From positions 50,966,571 through 51,030,570 of the forward strand of contig CM073891.1 of the NCBI GenBank assembly GCA_037176705.1: a stretch of DNA of 64,000 nucleotides. Reading direction: 5' to 3'. Below, one piece after another: positions 22,040 through 33,680 of the stretch. The translations under genes and the position numbers were made by a program. The notes below the pieces were generated by a model. That model was given only the letters and a program-made list of their open reading frames with translations, was not told where the DNA came from and searched no databases. This stretch comes from Molossus alvarezi. Its lineage: Eukaryota; Chordata; Mammalia; Chiroptera; Molossidae. Positions within the stretch are counted from its first letter, which is position 1; each line of letters opens with the position of its first letter.

Positions 22040-22471
22040 CAAAATGCTTTACATCTCTTCCAGTTTGCAACTTTCCATCAGAGTCAAATTTTTTACTAGA
22101 TTCTTGACTTATCCATATGACTCGCTTTGAAAAATGGGCAATTAGAAAATGTAATGCAAACAGAGTCTTGGAAAACCATTTAGGCCCTGGATTTTGTCTC
22201 TTGTTGCTTTTTGGAACCCTGATGCTGCCTGAGCAGAAGCTCAGCTAACCCTAAAGGATGTGACACCTTCTTAAAGGAGGACTCTACAGACTAATCAACA
22301 TGGCAATTGTCAGATATAAGGAGACCATTCTAGACCATCAGGCCTTGGCCAAACCTACTTAAAGAAAAAGAATTGCCTAAGCAATCTAAAATATCATGAA
22401 GCAATAAATGCTTGTTATTTTAAGCCAATAAGTTTTAGTGTGGCTTGTTATACTATAAAAGCTAATTGATA
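22040..22471 (+). mobile_element. Ancient MaLR-like LTR element
   Basis: The right end, GCAATAAATGCTTGTTATTT then TAAGCCAATAAGTTTTAGTG, GGCTTGTTATACTA and GCTAATTGATAC, is the terminal signature of this LTR type. Upstream blocks such as GAGACCATTCTAGACCATCA fit the same family. It is the forward-oriented counterpart of the copy at 15540-16130. The subfamily is not certain. Confidence 0.6.
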
Positions 22472-23165
22472 CATTCTCTAGTTTTCCTTCATTGTTGTGA
22501 TTGCAGATACTGATCTTTAAGAAAATCTGGCTAGCACTTCCTGGCATAAAGAAAATAACTAGGAATGTAAAAATATAAATGTTCACACTATTCATTAATT
22601 CTGGGAAAGAATCTAATGTTAGGTTCAGAATTACAATGAATGTCACTGCTCAGTTCACCATGCAAAGCTAGTTCTCATTGTGTTGCCAATAATATATGTG
22701 AGGAAAATGAGAAGTACAGTTATGTTTATGTTGACATGTCTTCATTGCAAGGTTAAGCATTTGATTGTTTATACTTTGCCCCATGTCTCTGGTTCAGCTG
22801 CACTGTCTGGATTTTAACAGGCTTCAGTATTCCCTCATTCGATGAGACAGTGTCTGAGTTAAGGATTAACATTTGTATAGTAAAACATAAATGCTCATGA
22901 AGTGTATATAATATTTCAGCAAAAGCTTATTTAGTTTTACTACTTTCACAAAGTTTTGGTTTAGCAAGCAGCCTTTAGTTATCTCTTAGAAATCCAATTT
23001 GATGAATACTAGAAATGCAGTATGAAAAGTGGACTTTTTTCCTATGGTTAGTAGATATAATAGGTAGTTTTTCTGTGTTATTAATTAAACGAACACCTTT
23101 TAAATCTTACTTTCCTTTTTTTATTTCCCCATATCTCCTAGTTCAACTGCCTGACTTAAATGAAT
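22472..23165. other. Intergenic DNA, nothing recognised
   Basis: AT-rich sequence without a repeat or coding family I can name. Confidence 0.4.
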
Positions 23166-23180
23166 CTAAAAAGTTTTTTT

Positions 23181-23411
23181 TTTTTAATCTTCACCCGAGG
23201 ACATTTTTCCACTTTTTGTTCAGATAGAGTGGGGAGAGAGAGAGAGAGAAATATCGATATGAAAGGGACACATCGAGTGGTTGCCACTTGCACGACCCAA
23301 CCAGTGCCGGGGACAAACTGCAACGGAGGTACGTGTCCTTAGCGGGAACCGAACCCGGTTCTCTCTGGACCGCAGGCCATCGCTCTACTGCTGAGCCAAA
23401 CTGGCCAGGGC
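23181..23411 (-). mobile_element. Young VES SINE
   Basis: Poly-T, then ATCTTCACCCGAGGACATTT, a GA tract, and the head ending GCCAAACTGGCCAGGGC. The duplication CTAAAAAGTTTTTTT is exact at 23166-23180 and 23412-23426. The copy is little decayed. Confidence 0.95.
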
Positions 23412-23426
23412 CTAAAAAGTTTTTTT

Positions 23427-24439
23427 AAAGTTACATTGAAATACATGTAAATCCTGAGAAGATTTAGTAAAAACAATGATTGAAATGTTTTTAAAAATAA
23501 ACACAAAGTTTTATTTGATTATAATACAGTTTTGCCACCTTGTGTATATAATATTTGTTTTTAAAATCATCTGATTTCCATATTTTTTCCTATACCCAGT
23601 CTCCTGAAATAAGCCTGTTTCCAGAATTCAATGATCAAAATATGTTAGAGCTAGAAGAAAACTTATAAGTTCTCTAGTCTATATTTAAAATATATTTTAC
23701 TCCTATTCAGAGTACAATGCATCTATAGACCAACATATAAAATTAAAGGCATTTTCATAAATTAATTATTTATTCTTGATAGTCAATACATCCTAATGCT
23801 TTCAATTTTATTTTATTCTGTTTCCATTCTCGTCTTTTCAAAAAAATTATTGTTAACACTATTATAGTCCATTGTCTTCTATTATAATTTATTTTTGCTT
23901 ATTGTCTTTTTTTTAATGTTCATCATTGCTTACTAAACGGGTTTCACAATTTGCTATTGGATTTTGACCTACTGATGGAAAAACTCTTCCCTATATTAGA
24001 AGGAAGAAAATAATTCACAGCTTAAGATGCATGTTACTTTGCAGTGCTTTGTTCTCATCTTTTTCTAGCAAAGCAAGTATCACTATTCTAACTGCCTCTT
24101 GAAAAAGAGAAGGTACTATGTCTACAGACTTTGAGCCCATGACCAGAGTTATCCATTGGGTCTTCTACTTTTGGATCTTCTTTTCTTTGATTTCCCATTT
24201 ATCACTATGATTTCTGAATTAATTTCAGTTTATTTCATATTTCTGACCCCCAGAAACTCTCCTACAAATTTATATACTACTTCCATTTACTTTTCAGTTT
24301 TCTAGCTTCATTGTTCATCCCTGTTGGCTGTGCCCACTCACTTGTTTTTAGACACCACTTCTCATTAGCACGAGGAGCCCCATTCTGTGGAGCCCCAAAC
24401 ATTACTAGGAATAATTTGGAGTGTCTGGGATCATCAGCA
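23427..24439. other. AT-rich intergenic DNA
   Basis: A piece near 23640-23690 (TATGTTAGAGCTAGAAGAAA) resembles the ancestral repeat seen at 19911. The rest is unassigned. Confidence 0.4.
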
Positions 24440-24890
24440 AAAAAAACTTCCAAAAAAGGAGAAATGAAAAAAATATTATGATAAGAAAAGTGTCCTTACA
24501 TCAAACTAAAAAGTTTTGCACAGCAAGGGAAACCATAAAAAAATGAAAATACAACCTACTGAATGGCAGAAGATATTCACCAATGATACATCTAATATGG
24601 GGCTTATATCTAAATTTTATAAACAATTAAAAAATACAGATTACCAACAGATATATGAAAAGTTGCTCACTGCCACTCATCATCAGAGAGATGCAAATGA
24701 AAGTTATAATATTATACTACCTTGCACCTGTCAGAATGGTTATCACAAATAAATCAACAAACAACAAGTGTTGGTGAGAATGTGGAGTAAAGGGAACCCT
24801 AGTGCACTTTTGTTGAGAATGCAGATTGGTGCAACCACTATGGAAAACAATGTGGAGTTTCCTCAAAAAATTATGAATGAGATTTTTTTA
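24440..24890 (+). mobile_element. Old LINE-1 ORF2 3' region, left half
   Basis: Landmarks are GTTTTGCACAGCAAGGGAAA, GCTCACTGCCACTCATCATC, GAATGGTTATCACAAATAAA and ATGGAAAACAATGTGGAGTT, all in L1 ORF2 order. The element is cut at AATTATGAATGA (24879-24890) by the younger L1 and resumes at 30608. Confidence 0.85.
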
Positions 24891-26641
24891 CTCGGTACTA
24901 GAGGAGGAAGATGGCAGCGGGCAGGACCAGAGGGAGGGTGAGTGTGTGAGAGAGTGAGCTAGTGTGTGAGAGAGTGTAAGTGGACGTGAAGGTGGATGAC
25001 CAAACATGAGCAGTGCAGAGACACTGAGCAGAAGGTTTTTGTGCTGTGCAGGGAACAGGCAGCTACCGCAGTAAGCGGCTCTTCAGGACACTTCTCGCTG
25101 CGCCACATGGTGGTCCCCCCATTTGGGAAGATACCAGGTCTTCCCTGGGAGGAGGCAGTGGGAGTGGCTAGGACCCAGCAACCTGAGCCCACCAGTGCAC
25201 CTGGCACCATTGGAGCAGTGGACAGTCTGTGTCAACACAGACTAGTGCACAGTAGTGGAGCTCCCAAGGTGCCTGTCTGGGAAGCCAAGGATAGCCTGGA
25301 GCCCAGCACCAGCCCCCTAGTAGCAGCCTGATCAGAGTCCAGATACACCGCCAGCAATAGAAGCTAGAAAGCACACATCCATACCCAGACAACAGAAGTA
25401 CAGACCAGCAGCTGAGACCCATCCCCATAAACTACAGCAAAAGCTGAGCAGGAGTTGAACCCCATGGAGCAGCAGCATTCCCCAGCCCCCAGCCACGGCA
25501 CCTGAGGCTCCACCGAGGCCTGTGTTGTCCAGCAGCTCACAAGAGCAGTGGGAAGCCAGAGACCAAGAGAGACTGGTGCAATCCACCTGCCCAGCTGTAG
25601 GACTTGCAGGGTGTGGGGGCACCAGAAAGGCCTGTGCTACCCAGCAGGGACTGTGCCATTCAATTACCTGTGGGACCTGCTAGGTACTGAAGCATCAGAG
25701 AGGTCTGTGTGACCCAGGAGGGACTGTGTCATCCAGTTACCCATGGGACCTGCAGGATGCTAAAGCACCAGAGAGGCCTGTGAGACCCAGAAGACCATAA
25801 CATAGGCATAGAGCTACGTCCCCAAAGGGACTGTGCAATCCAGTTACCCACGGGACCTACAGGGTGCAGGGGCACCAGAAAGGCCTTTGCGACCCAGTTG
25901 CACACAAGACAGTCCTAGAGGAAGTGGAAATGGAGGTGGAGTGAATGGAAGCTACAGAGAGGATCTCCCAAGACCAAATGGGAATTACAACTAAAGTAAA
26001 GATAAATCCTCAGAAAAACGCAACAGAAAAGCAGCAAGACAGGACCATATAATCAGGGACATGGGTAGGATCTGCAGAGGCTCGAGAGGGAGGCTGGCTG
26101 GGAGCCCACGGACAGCAGCAGTCTTAGCTGTGAGCAGCACCCTTGGGGAATAAAGACCAAGCCTGCTCCACAGCACAGAGAGCCAGGACAGAGCACTAAA
26201 ATACCCACAGCCACTCATCTGGGAGCTACCACAGAGGGAGGGCAGACTGGGATGGAACTCTGTGGGGACACTCAGAGTTTTTGCTGAGTTGCAGCCACAA
26301 AGGATGGTGGCCAGTGTGCTCTTTTCCAGAGCTGTGAGAAAAAGCAGCAGCCCCTCCCTGCTTGGAGACTCAGCCTTTCCAGGGTGCGGCAAAGAAATGC
26401 AAATTGAGGCTCATTAACAACCGGCATCCATCCCACCCTCTGGAAATCCTCTTATGCAGAACACCAGGCAACATTCCAAGGCACTGAGTAACTGAGACTA
26501 CTAGCCACCAGGAAAAAGCTTGAGGCTAACTGAACCTTTCCTGGGCTTGCAAATCTACCCAGTAGAGCAAGCCACAAAGAGCAGAACACCAACACCCACA
26601 GGTAAAATTTGGCAGGCTCAAAACCCACTGAGATAGCCAAA
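24891..26641 (+). promoter_or_regulatory. LINE-1 5' UTR with tandem monomers
   Basis: This is about 1.75 kb of GC-richer sequence between the insertion junction and the ORF1 start. In L1s this region holds the internal RNA polymerase II promoter. Between 25620 and about 25905 a unit starting GCACCAGAAAGGCCTGTG recurs at 25620, 25692, 25765 and 25872. Spacing is 72, 73 and 107 bp, the last with about 34 extra bases. Several opposite-strand open stretches here are by-products of composition. Confidence 0.75.
25620..25905 (+). repeat. Tandem ~73 bp monomers in the L1 5' UTR
   Basis: Each unit carries a GCACCAGAGAGGCCTGTG-like start, then ACCCAG, GGGACTGTG, ATCCAGTTACCCA and GGGACCTGCAGG. There are three full units and a partial fourth. 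Tandem promoter monomers are known in L1 5' UTRs of some mammals such as mouse. Confidence 0.8.
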
Positions 26642-27475
26642 ATGGTGAAACAAAGAAACAAATTCCAAATGAAAGAACAAGAGAACTCTATTGAAGATGA
26701 GGTAAATAAAATGCAGTTAAGCAAATTATCCGAGGTAGCGTTCAGAGCTATGATTGTGAGGAAGCTCAACAGCATGAGTAAGGACATCAGCACCATGAGT
26801 AAAGATATAGAAACATTGAAAACCAATCAAGTGGAAATGAAGAATGACATATCAGAAATAAATAACACTTTGGAAGGACTAACCAGCAGCTGAGGACTGG
26901 ATCAGTGAACTAGAAGACAGGGTAGAAAAAATCAACCAATCAGAAAACCAAAAGGAGAAAACAATTAAAAAACAGAAAGATAGCTTGATAGAACTCTGGG
27001 ACAACAAGAAACGTAATAACATTCGCATTATAGGAGTCCCTGAAGAGAAAGAAAATGGGCAAATGTTAGAGAATATATTTGAAGAAATAGTGAGAGAAAA
27101 CTTTCCTAACTTGGTAAAGGAAGAAGTTCAAGAAGCACAGAGAGCCCCAAGTAAGATGAACCCAAACAGGCCCACACCAAGACACATAGTAATTAAAATG
27201 CTAAAATTTAAGACAAAGAGAGAATCCTAAAGGCAACAAGAGATAAGCAACAGGTTACCTACAAAGGAAACCCCATAAGGCTCTCAGCTGACTTCTCAAC
27301 AGAAACACTACAGGCCACAAGGGAGTGGCATGAAGTAATCAAGGTCATGAAAAACAAGGATCTGAATCCAAGACTACCCTATCCAGCAAGGCTATTATTC
27401 ACAATGAAAGGTCAAATAAAGGCTAAGGGAATATATTAACACCAAACCAGCACTGCAAGATATGCTAAAAGGACC
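26642..27475 (+). pseudogene. LINE-1 ORF1 (RNA-binding chaperone), broken
   Basis: ORF1p is the trimeric RNA chaperone that coats L1 RNA. The start ATG at 26642 gives MVKQRNKFQMKEQ, followed by a coiled-coil-like stretch with LNSMSKDISTMSKDIETLK. A stop at 26891 and a frameshift follow. The next frame (26985-27230) holds the RRM-type part with NIRIIGVPEEKENG and ENFPNLVKEE, and RPTPRHIVIKM near its end. The C-terminal domain continues in pieces to about 27475 (RLPYPARLLFT-like sequence near 27380). At least two stops and one frameshift make it non-functional. Confidence 0.85.
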
Positions 27476-27527
27476 ACTGTAATTAGTAGAAGAAATAGGA
27501 AGAAAAATAGAACCACACTAAACGAAA

Positions 27528-30321
27528 ATGGCAATAAATAAGTATATATCAATTATCACCTTAAAACAATTCAAAGGATCAATGAAACAAAGAGCTGGTT
27601 TTTTGAAATGATAAACCAGATTGATGGACCCTTAGCTAGACTCACCAAGAAACAAAGAGAGAGAACTCAAGTACACAAAATCAGAAATGAAAAAGGAGAA
27701 ATAATAACTGACACCACAGAAATACAAAGGATTGTTATCAAATATTATCAACAATTATATGGCAACAAATTCAACAATCTAAGCAAAATGGACAAATTTC
27801 TAAAACACATAGTCTCCCAAAACAGAACCAGGAAGAGATAGAAAACTTCAACAGACCAATAACAGCAAAAGAAATTAAAGATGTAATCAAGATTCTCCCA
27901 GCAAACAAAAGCCCAAGCCCGATGGCTTCACAGAGGAATTTTACCAAACCATCAAAGAAGAACTAATACCCATTCTCTTCAAACTATTTCAAAAAATTCA
28001 AGAAGAAGGAAGCCTTCCAAACTCGTTTTATGAGGCCAGCATAAGTCTAATTCCAAAACCAGAAAAAGACATTACAAAGAAAGAAAACTACAGACCAATA
28101 TCCCTGATGAACATAGATGCCAAAATCCTGAACAAAATATTAGCAAATCAAATCCACCAATACATCAAAAAAATTATTTACCATTACCAAATGGGATTCA
28201 TCCCAGGGATGCAAGGTTGATCTGTAAAATAGTCACAGATCAATAAATGTGATACACCACATAAACAAAATGAAAGATAAAAATCATACGATCATATCAA
28301 TAGACACGGAAAAAGCATTTGACAAAATCCAGCACCCATTTCTGATAAAAATGCTCAGCAATCTGGGAATAGGGGGATCATATCTCTACATAATAAAGGC
28401 CATATATGAAAGACCTACAGCCAACATCATACTCAATGGGCAAAAACTAAAAGCATTTCCCTTAAGAACAGGAAAAAGGCAAGAATGCCCACTTCCGCCA
28501 CTCTTATTTAACATAGTACTGGAGGTCTTAGACACAGCAATCACACAGGAAGAAAAAATAAAAGGAATCCAAAGGAGGTAGTGAAACTGTCATTATTTGT
28601 AGATGACATGATACTATATGTAGAAAACCTAAAAGACTCCATCAAAAATTTACTAGACTTAATAAATGAATTCGGAAAAGTAGCAGTATACAAAATTAAT
28701 GTCAAGAAATTGATGGCATTCTTATACACCAATGATGAACTCACACAAAGAGAAACTAAAAAAAACAATCCCATTTACCATCGCAGCAAAAAAATCAAGA
28801 TACCTAGGAATAAGCTTAACCAAAGAAATAAAGTTCCTATTCACAGAAACTACAGGTCATTGAAAAAAGAAATAAAGGAAGATATAAAAAAGTGGAAGTA
28901 CATACCTTGTTCATGGATTGGAAAAATCAACATCATTAAAATGTCCACACTACCCAAAGCAATCTATAGACTCAATGCAATCCCCATCAAAATACCAACG
29001 ACATACTTCACAGAACTAGAACAAATACTTCAAAAGTTCATATGGAACCAAAAAAGACCCTGAATAACCACATCAATCTTGAAAAAGAACAAAGTTGGAG
29101 GGATCACATTACCAGATTTCAGATTATACTCCAAAGTCACTGTAATCAAAACAGCCTGGTACTGGCACAAGAAAAGGCACATAGATCAATGGAATAGAAT
29201 AGAGAACCCAGAAATAGACCCAAGACAATATTCTCAATTAATATTTGACAAAGGGGGCAAGAGCATACACTGAAGTAAAGACAGCCTCTTTAATAAATGG
29301 TGTTGGGAATATTAGACAGCTATATGCAAAAAAATGAAACTAGACCATCAACTTATACCATTCACAAGAATAAACTCAAAATGGATAAAAAAACTTTAAA
29401 TGTGACTCATGAATCCATAAAAATTCTAGAAGAAAATGTAGGCAATAAAATTTCAGACATAATACGCAGCAGAATTTTCACTGATACATCACCTAAGGCA
29501 ACAGAACAAAGGAGAAAATGAACACATGGGACTACATCAAAGTCATAAGCTTCCTCACAGCAAAAGAAACAACCACCAACATGGAATGGCAATGCTCTAT
29601 GGGAGAGCATAACTGTCAATGATACATCAGATAAGGGGATAATTTCCAATATATATAGAGTACTCATACAGCTCAACACAAAGAAGACAAAGAATCCAAT
29701 TAAAAAACGGCAGAAGAACTAAATAGACACCTCTCCAAACAGGACATGCAAATGGCTAAGAGACATATGAAGAAATGCTCAACATCACTAATCATTAGAG
29801 AGATGCAGATTAAAACAACAATGAGGTATCACCTCACACCTGTCAGAATGGCCGCCATCAACAAATCATCAAACAACAAGTGTTGGCGAAGTTGTGAAGA
29901 AAAGAGGACTCTAGTACACTGCTGGAGGGAATGCAGACTGGTGCAGCCACTATGGAAAACAATATGGTGTTACCTGAAAAAATTAAAAATTGAACTGCCA
30001 TTTGACCCAGTGATCCCACTTCTAGGAATATACCCGAAGAAGCCTGAAACACCAATCAGAAAGAATATATGTACCCCCATGTTCATAGCAGCACTATTTA
30101 CAATAGCTAAGATCTGGAAACAACCCAAATGCCCATCAGTAGACAAATGTATCAAAAAGCTTTGGTACATATACGCAATGGAGTACTATGCAGCTGTAAG
30201 AAAGAAAGATCTCTTATCCTTTGAGATGACATGGAGGAACATGGAGAGTATCATCCTAAGCGAAACAAGCCAAGCAGAGACAGACAAATATCACATGATC
30301 TCACTTATTTGTGGAATATAA
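27528..30321 (+). pseudogene. LINE-1 ORF2 (reverse transcriptase), endonuclease-deleted and frameshifted
   Basis: ORF2p normally carries an N-terminal endonuclease, a reverse transcriptase and a C-terminal cysteine motif. Here the start ATG at 27528 gives [12 protein letters not shown], the usual N-terminus. At about 27568-27571 the sequence jumps to the region just before RT ([21 protein letters not shown] is split over 27590-27650), so roughly 360 codons are gone. RT blocks are visible: [14 protein letters not shown] (28275 on), [15 protein letters not shown] (28487 on), and the catalytic motif as FVDDMILY (A replaced by V) at 28599. The C-terminal [18 protein letters not shown] keeps its Cys/His spacing near 29880-29935. 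The frame is broken at about 27841, 28581, 29063, 29273, 29521 and beyond. Confidence 0.9.
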
Positions 30322-30573
30322 TGAACATAACAGTCTGAGGAATGGGTTAGTCCTAGAGACATGGAAGTGGGGTACAGACTGACAATCCCGAGAAGAGGGG
30401 GTTTTGGGGGAGAGATAAACCACAGAACTTATATGCATGTATGCATGAACAATGGACATGGACAACAAAGCTGGTGACTTGGCAGGTAGGGGGGGAGGGG
30501 GTATTAGTGGGGGAGAAAGGAGAAACATCTGTAACAAAAATAAATTAATTAATTAAATAAAAAATAAAATAAA
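30322..30573 (+). other. LINE-1 3' UTR with G-rich tract and first A-rich tail
   Basis: After the ORF2 stop come AACAGTCTGAGGAATGGG, CTTATATGCATGTATGCATG, a guanine-rich tract at 30481-30515, GGAGAAACATCTGTAACAAA, and an A-rich tail from about 30537. L1 3' UTRs typically have such a G-rich polypurine tract. Confidence 0.85.
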
Positions 30574-30598
30574 TGAAATAATGACTTTTCACTGAAGT
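30574..30598 (+). other. Candidate L1 3'-transduced sequence
   Basis: A 25-base non-L1 stretch starting TGAAATAATGACTTTTCACT lies between the L1's own A-rich tail and a second A-run (30599-30606) that touches the target duplication. This is the layout left when transcription reads past the L1 poly(A) signal and the downstream flank is copied along. Confidence 0.6.
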
Positions 30599-30607
30599 AA
30601 AAAAAAG

Positions 30608-31290
30608 AATTATGAATGACATTGCTTTATGACTCAGCAATTCCACTTTTGGACATATATCTGAATAAACCCAAAACACTAATTTAAAAGAACATATGCA
30701 ACCTATTGTTTATTTCAGCATTATTTATAATATCTATAATATGGAAGCAACCCAAGTGCCCATCAGTAGACAAGTGGGTAAAAGATCTGTGGTACATATA
30801 TACAATGGAATATTATTGGCCACAAAAAAGAATGAAATCTTTACTTTTGGGATAGCATGGGTAGATCTAAAGGGTATTATGCTAAGTGAAATAAACCAGT
30901 CAGAGAAAGACAAGTACCCTATGATTTCATTTATATGTGGAATCTAAAGAACAAAGTAAACAAACAAAATAGAAGCAGACAAATAGATACAGAGATCAGA
31001 CTGATGGTTGACAAAGTGGTTGGGGTTAGGGGTGATATGAAAAAGGTGAAGAGATAAGAAGTTCAAATTGGTACTTACACAATAGTCACAGAGATGTACA
31101 TTACAGCATAGGAAATATAGTCAATAATATTTTAATATTTATGTATGGGCCAGGTGGGTACTTGAAATATTGGGAGGACCACTCTACAATGTACATGCTT
31201 TTCTAACTACTGTACTGTACATCTGAAACCAATACAGATTAATATTGAAACATTTTTAAAATAAAATATCAATTGAATAAAAAGAAATGG
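30608..31290 (+). mobile_element. Old LINE-1 ORF2 end and 3' UTR, right half
   Basis: Continues the element broken at 24890: CAGCAATTCCACTTTTGGAC, AAGCAACCCAAGTGCCCATC, GGTACATATATACAATGG, then the 3' UTR with TACTTACACAATAGTCACAG, and an end with AAATAAAATATCAATTGAAT. An 83-codon remnant of the ORF2 C-terminus is readable at 30696-30947 (FGIAWVDLKGIMLSEINQ). Confidence 0.85.
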
Positions 31291-32925
31291 GTCCCTCTAC
31301 TGGTTGAAGAAAATAATATTTTATTAACTAACTGCACTCAAATGTCTTTTTGTCACTTTTCCAGATAAATATGGGACAACCAAATTAAGTAAAAAACTTA
31401 AATATGAGGACATTTTCTTGTTGAGAGACAATTCAGGTTATCTCTCATATATAATCTGAAGCCCTATCTCCCCCTACCTCCCAGACCTGTCACTCAGTGA
31501 AGGCAGCTCTTGGATTTCTGCCTCTAGTGTGTCTGTTCAAACTTAGATACTCTTGTGGGTATGAAGACCCCTCAGCTTCCACTCTTCCTTGTGTTTCCTG
31601 TACCGGGCTTTTCAACCTGTCATTCTACTCACTTATCTATTTCTACCTTTATTAGGAATGAAGTGCTGTTGCTTTCAAACCAAAGGTGTCCAACCTTGCC
31701 AGGCACATCCAGTTTAAGTGGGGTAGGTTTTTGAAATCATCTGGTTTCAACCATAACTTACAGGCTGTTGCCTAGAAGATGAGGATGCAATCAGATTGTC
31801 CAAGGAATCTCACTGTGGGATCTGACCTGACTGTCCTTCTCTAGGGATCTAATTCACCTGCCCTACTTTCTCCTTTCACCTCAGTAACCAGAATTCCTGG
31901 TGTTTATTGATTTCAGCAGGATAAAGATAGGAATCAAACTACAGGGTCATAGGTCTTTACTGGAGGGCGTTTGTGGTTTAGAAGATTATAAAAGCAATTA
32001 TATTTCTAATTGGTGAATTACAGTAGGGAGGAAAGAAGTTTAGTCAGTGTGGGCTGAGATCATACTTAAGTGACAATAATCTTCATGTCCGATAGTCTCC
32101 GCATGTCCTTTCTCTGTCACCACATTGATAAGCAAATTGAGTTTTGATTGTTTTTAATCACTTTTTTATATTAGAATAAATCACTGAGTAAGCTATTATC
32201 TTTCATTAAAGCCAACATGTACATTTTAAATCCTTTTATTTGGAGAACCATCTGAACGTTTTTTAATATTAGAGGGGAAAAACAAAAAGTAGAATCTATC
32301 CTTGAATAGAAGAGCAGCTGAATATCCCCTCTAAGAACCCAACCTATGAAAGCTAGAAAATGACAAGAGCAGCTAATGACAAACGTTGCCAGTGTTCCCT
32401 AGACGGAATTTGTAGGACCTAATATACCCAGTGCAAAAGTAAAAAGAGGGGCTCTGTGTTAAAAAATTATTAAAATTTTCAATATGGCAATAGGAGAGCA
32501 TTAAAGCAGGCTCCCCTAGGCTTGGGGCTTTGTGCAACTGTGTGAAGCCAGCCCTGTTCCTAGAACTTTGTCTGTAAATGTGAGCTGAAAGCTTTCAGTC
32601 CCTTCCTGACCCACTCCTTCCAGTGTCTCCTCCTTGTTTCACAGGCAGACTTATGAAATAGTCTAAGCATACATACACATGCATATATACGGATCCACAC
32701 GCATCCACACACACACACACACGAAAAATAAAATGAGATTTCTACTTTGCAATCATTAAATACTTCTAAATGGATATTCAAAACTGAAATGTGAAAGACA
32801 AAACTAGGAAGTTTTAACAACTTTTAGAAAATGATAGAGATCATTACTTTGGTCAGAGAAATATTGCTTCAAGGAGATCTCAAAAAGAGAGAGAAAAAAA
32901 ACAAGTATAGATTGACATATTTAAC
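31291..32925. other. Intergenic DNA, mostly unassigned
   Basis: No gene is recognised. About 31440-31900 is GC-richer than its flanks. The segment 32390-32570, with ATTTTCAATATGGCAATAGG and GGCTCCCCTAGGCTTGGGGC, recalls an ancient mammalian repeat I cannot name. A short (CA)n run lies at about 32703-32722. Confidence 0.4.
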
Positions 32926-32929
32926 TATA

Positions 32930-33160
32930 TTAAATAAAAATCCTGCTTTATGTTAAAAGATGCAATAAACAAAATGCAAAGAGAAGCTATAACCTGAGGA
33001 AGTTATCTGTCATACACAGAGCTGGCAAAGGCTTATCATCAGAATGTACAAAGAATCCTTTAAAAAAAGGCAATGATAAAAAATGTTAAATACAATAAAG
33101 AAACAGAACAAGCATGAAGGGCAAATAAACCTATATGAAAGATGGTATTACCAGTTCACA
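32930..33160 (+). mobile_element. Old LINE-1-like fragment
   Basis: Blocks such as AAAGGCTTATCATCAGAATG, AAAAAGGCAATGATAAAAAA and GGGCAAATAAACCTATATGA follow the order of a degraded L1 ORF2 segment. The copy is too diverged to assign to a subfamily. Confidence 0.45.
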
Positions 33161-33199
33161 CATACTGCTCAATATTTTCCTTTTTCCACAAGTGCATCC

Positions 33200-33310
33200 C
33201 TGCCAGCAGCCTGGACACAGTCAGAGAGCTTCTGATTCACTAGAGCCGGGGTGGGGCCTTGGAAAGTTAACTTTGAAAAAGCTTTCTGAGGGGTTTTGAT
33301 GTGTTCCATG
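33200..33310 (+). mobile_element. MER5-like hAT fragment
   Basis: The stretch CTTCTGATTCACTAGAGCCG followed by GGGTGGGGCCTTGGAAAG resembles the 'gattctgattcagtaggtctggggtggggcc' part of MER5-type Charlie elements. It is short and diverged, so the call is tentative. Confidence 0.45.
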
Positions 33311-33468
33311 GTGGAGACATCATTTCCTGAATTTTTTCAAATCCTTGTCCAAAACAATCAATCATCATGTCCTAAAATTACAATTTTTATACAGCTTTTC
33401 AGTCTGTCATTTCCTTCCATTACCTTATTTCAGACAGGGACTTTGGTATGTGCAGAAAAGTTGGTCTT

Positions 33469-33680
33469 GCCCTGGCCGGTGTGGCTCAGTGGGTTGGAGC
33501 ATGCTCCCATAAACCCAAAGGTTGTGGGTTATATTTCAGTCAGGGAACATGCGAAGGTTGTGGGTTTGATAACTGGTTGGGGTGAGTATGAGAGGCAACT
33601 GATCAACATTTTTCTCTCTCTCTATCTTTGTTTCCCTCGATCTAAAATTGATAAACATATTCTCAGGTGAGGATTTTATT
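33469..33680 (+). mobile_element. tRNA-derived bat SINE
   Basis: The head GCCCTGGCCGGTGTGGCTCA is followed by the variant with ACCCAAAGGTTGTGGGTTA, a TTTCTCTCTCTC stretch, and a tail with TTCTCAGGTGAGGATTTT, the VES tail motif. This subfamily differs in the anticodon-side loop from the copies with 'gagcatcggcc'. Confidence 0.85.

Larger units (their letters stand above)
24891..30607 (+). mobile_element. Younger near-full-length LINE-1 nested in the older L1
   Basis: The target duplication AATTATGAATGA (24879-24890 and 30608-30619) brackets 5.7 kb. The start reads GAGGAGGAAGATGGCAGCGG, like the beginning of many mammalian L1s, so the 5' end is nearly complete. Order: 5' UTR, ORF1 remnant, ORF2 remnant, 3' UTR, A-rich tail, short extra sequence, second A-tail. 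Both ORFs carry stops and frameshifts and ORF2 lacks its endonuclease part, so it cannot move on its own. Confidence 0.9.

Noticed and set aside
25332..25622. 96-codon minus-strand frame rich in L, C and G
   Set aside because: It lies inside the L1 5' UTR, opposite to the element's transcription, and has no domain.
26452..26826. 124-codon minus-strand open frame with hydrophobic stretches
   Set aside because: It is the antisense of the L1 5' UTR/ORF1 start, and the plus-strand ORF1 reading explains the conservation.
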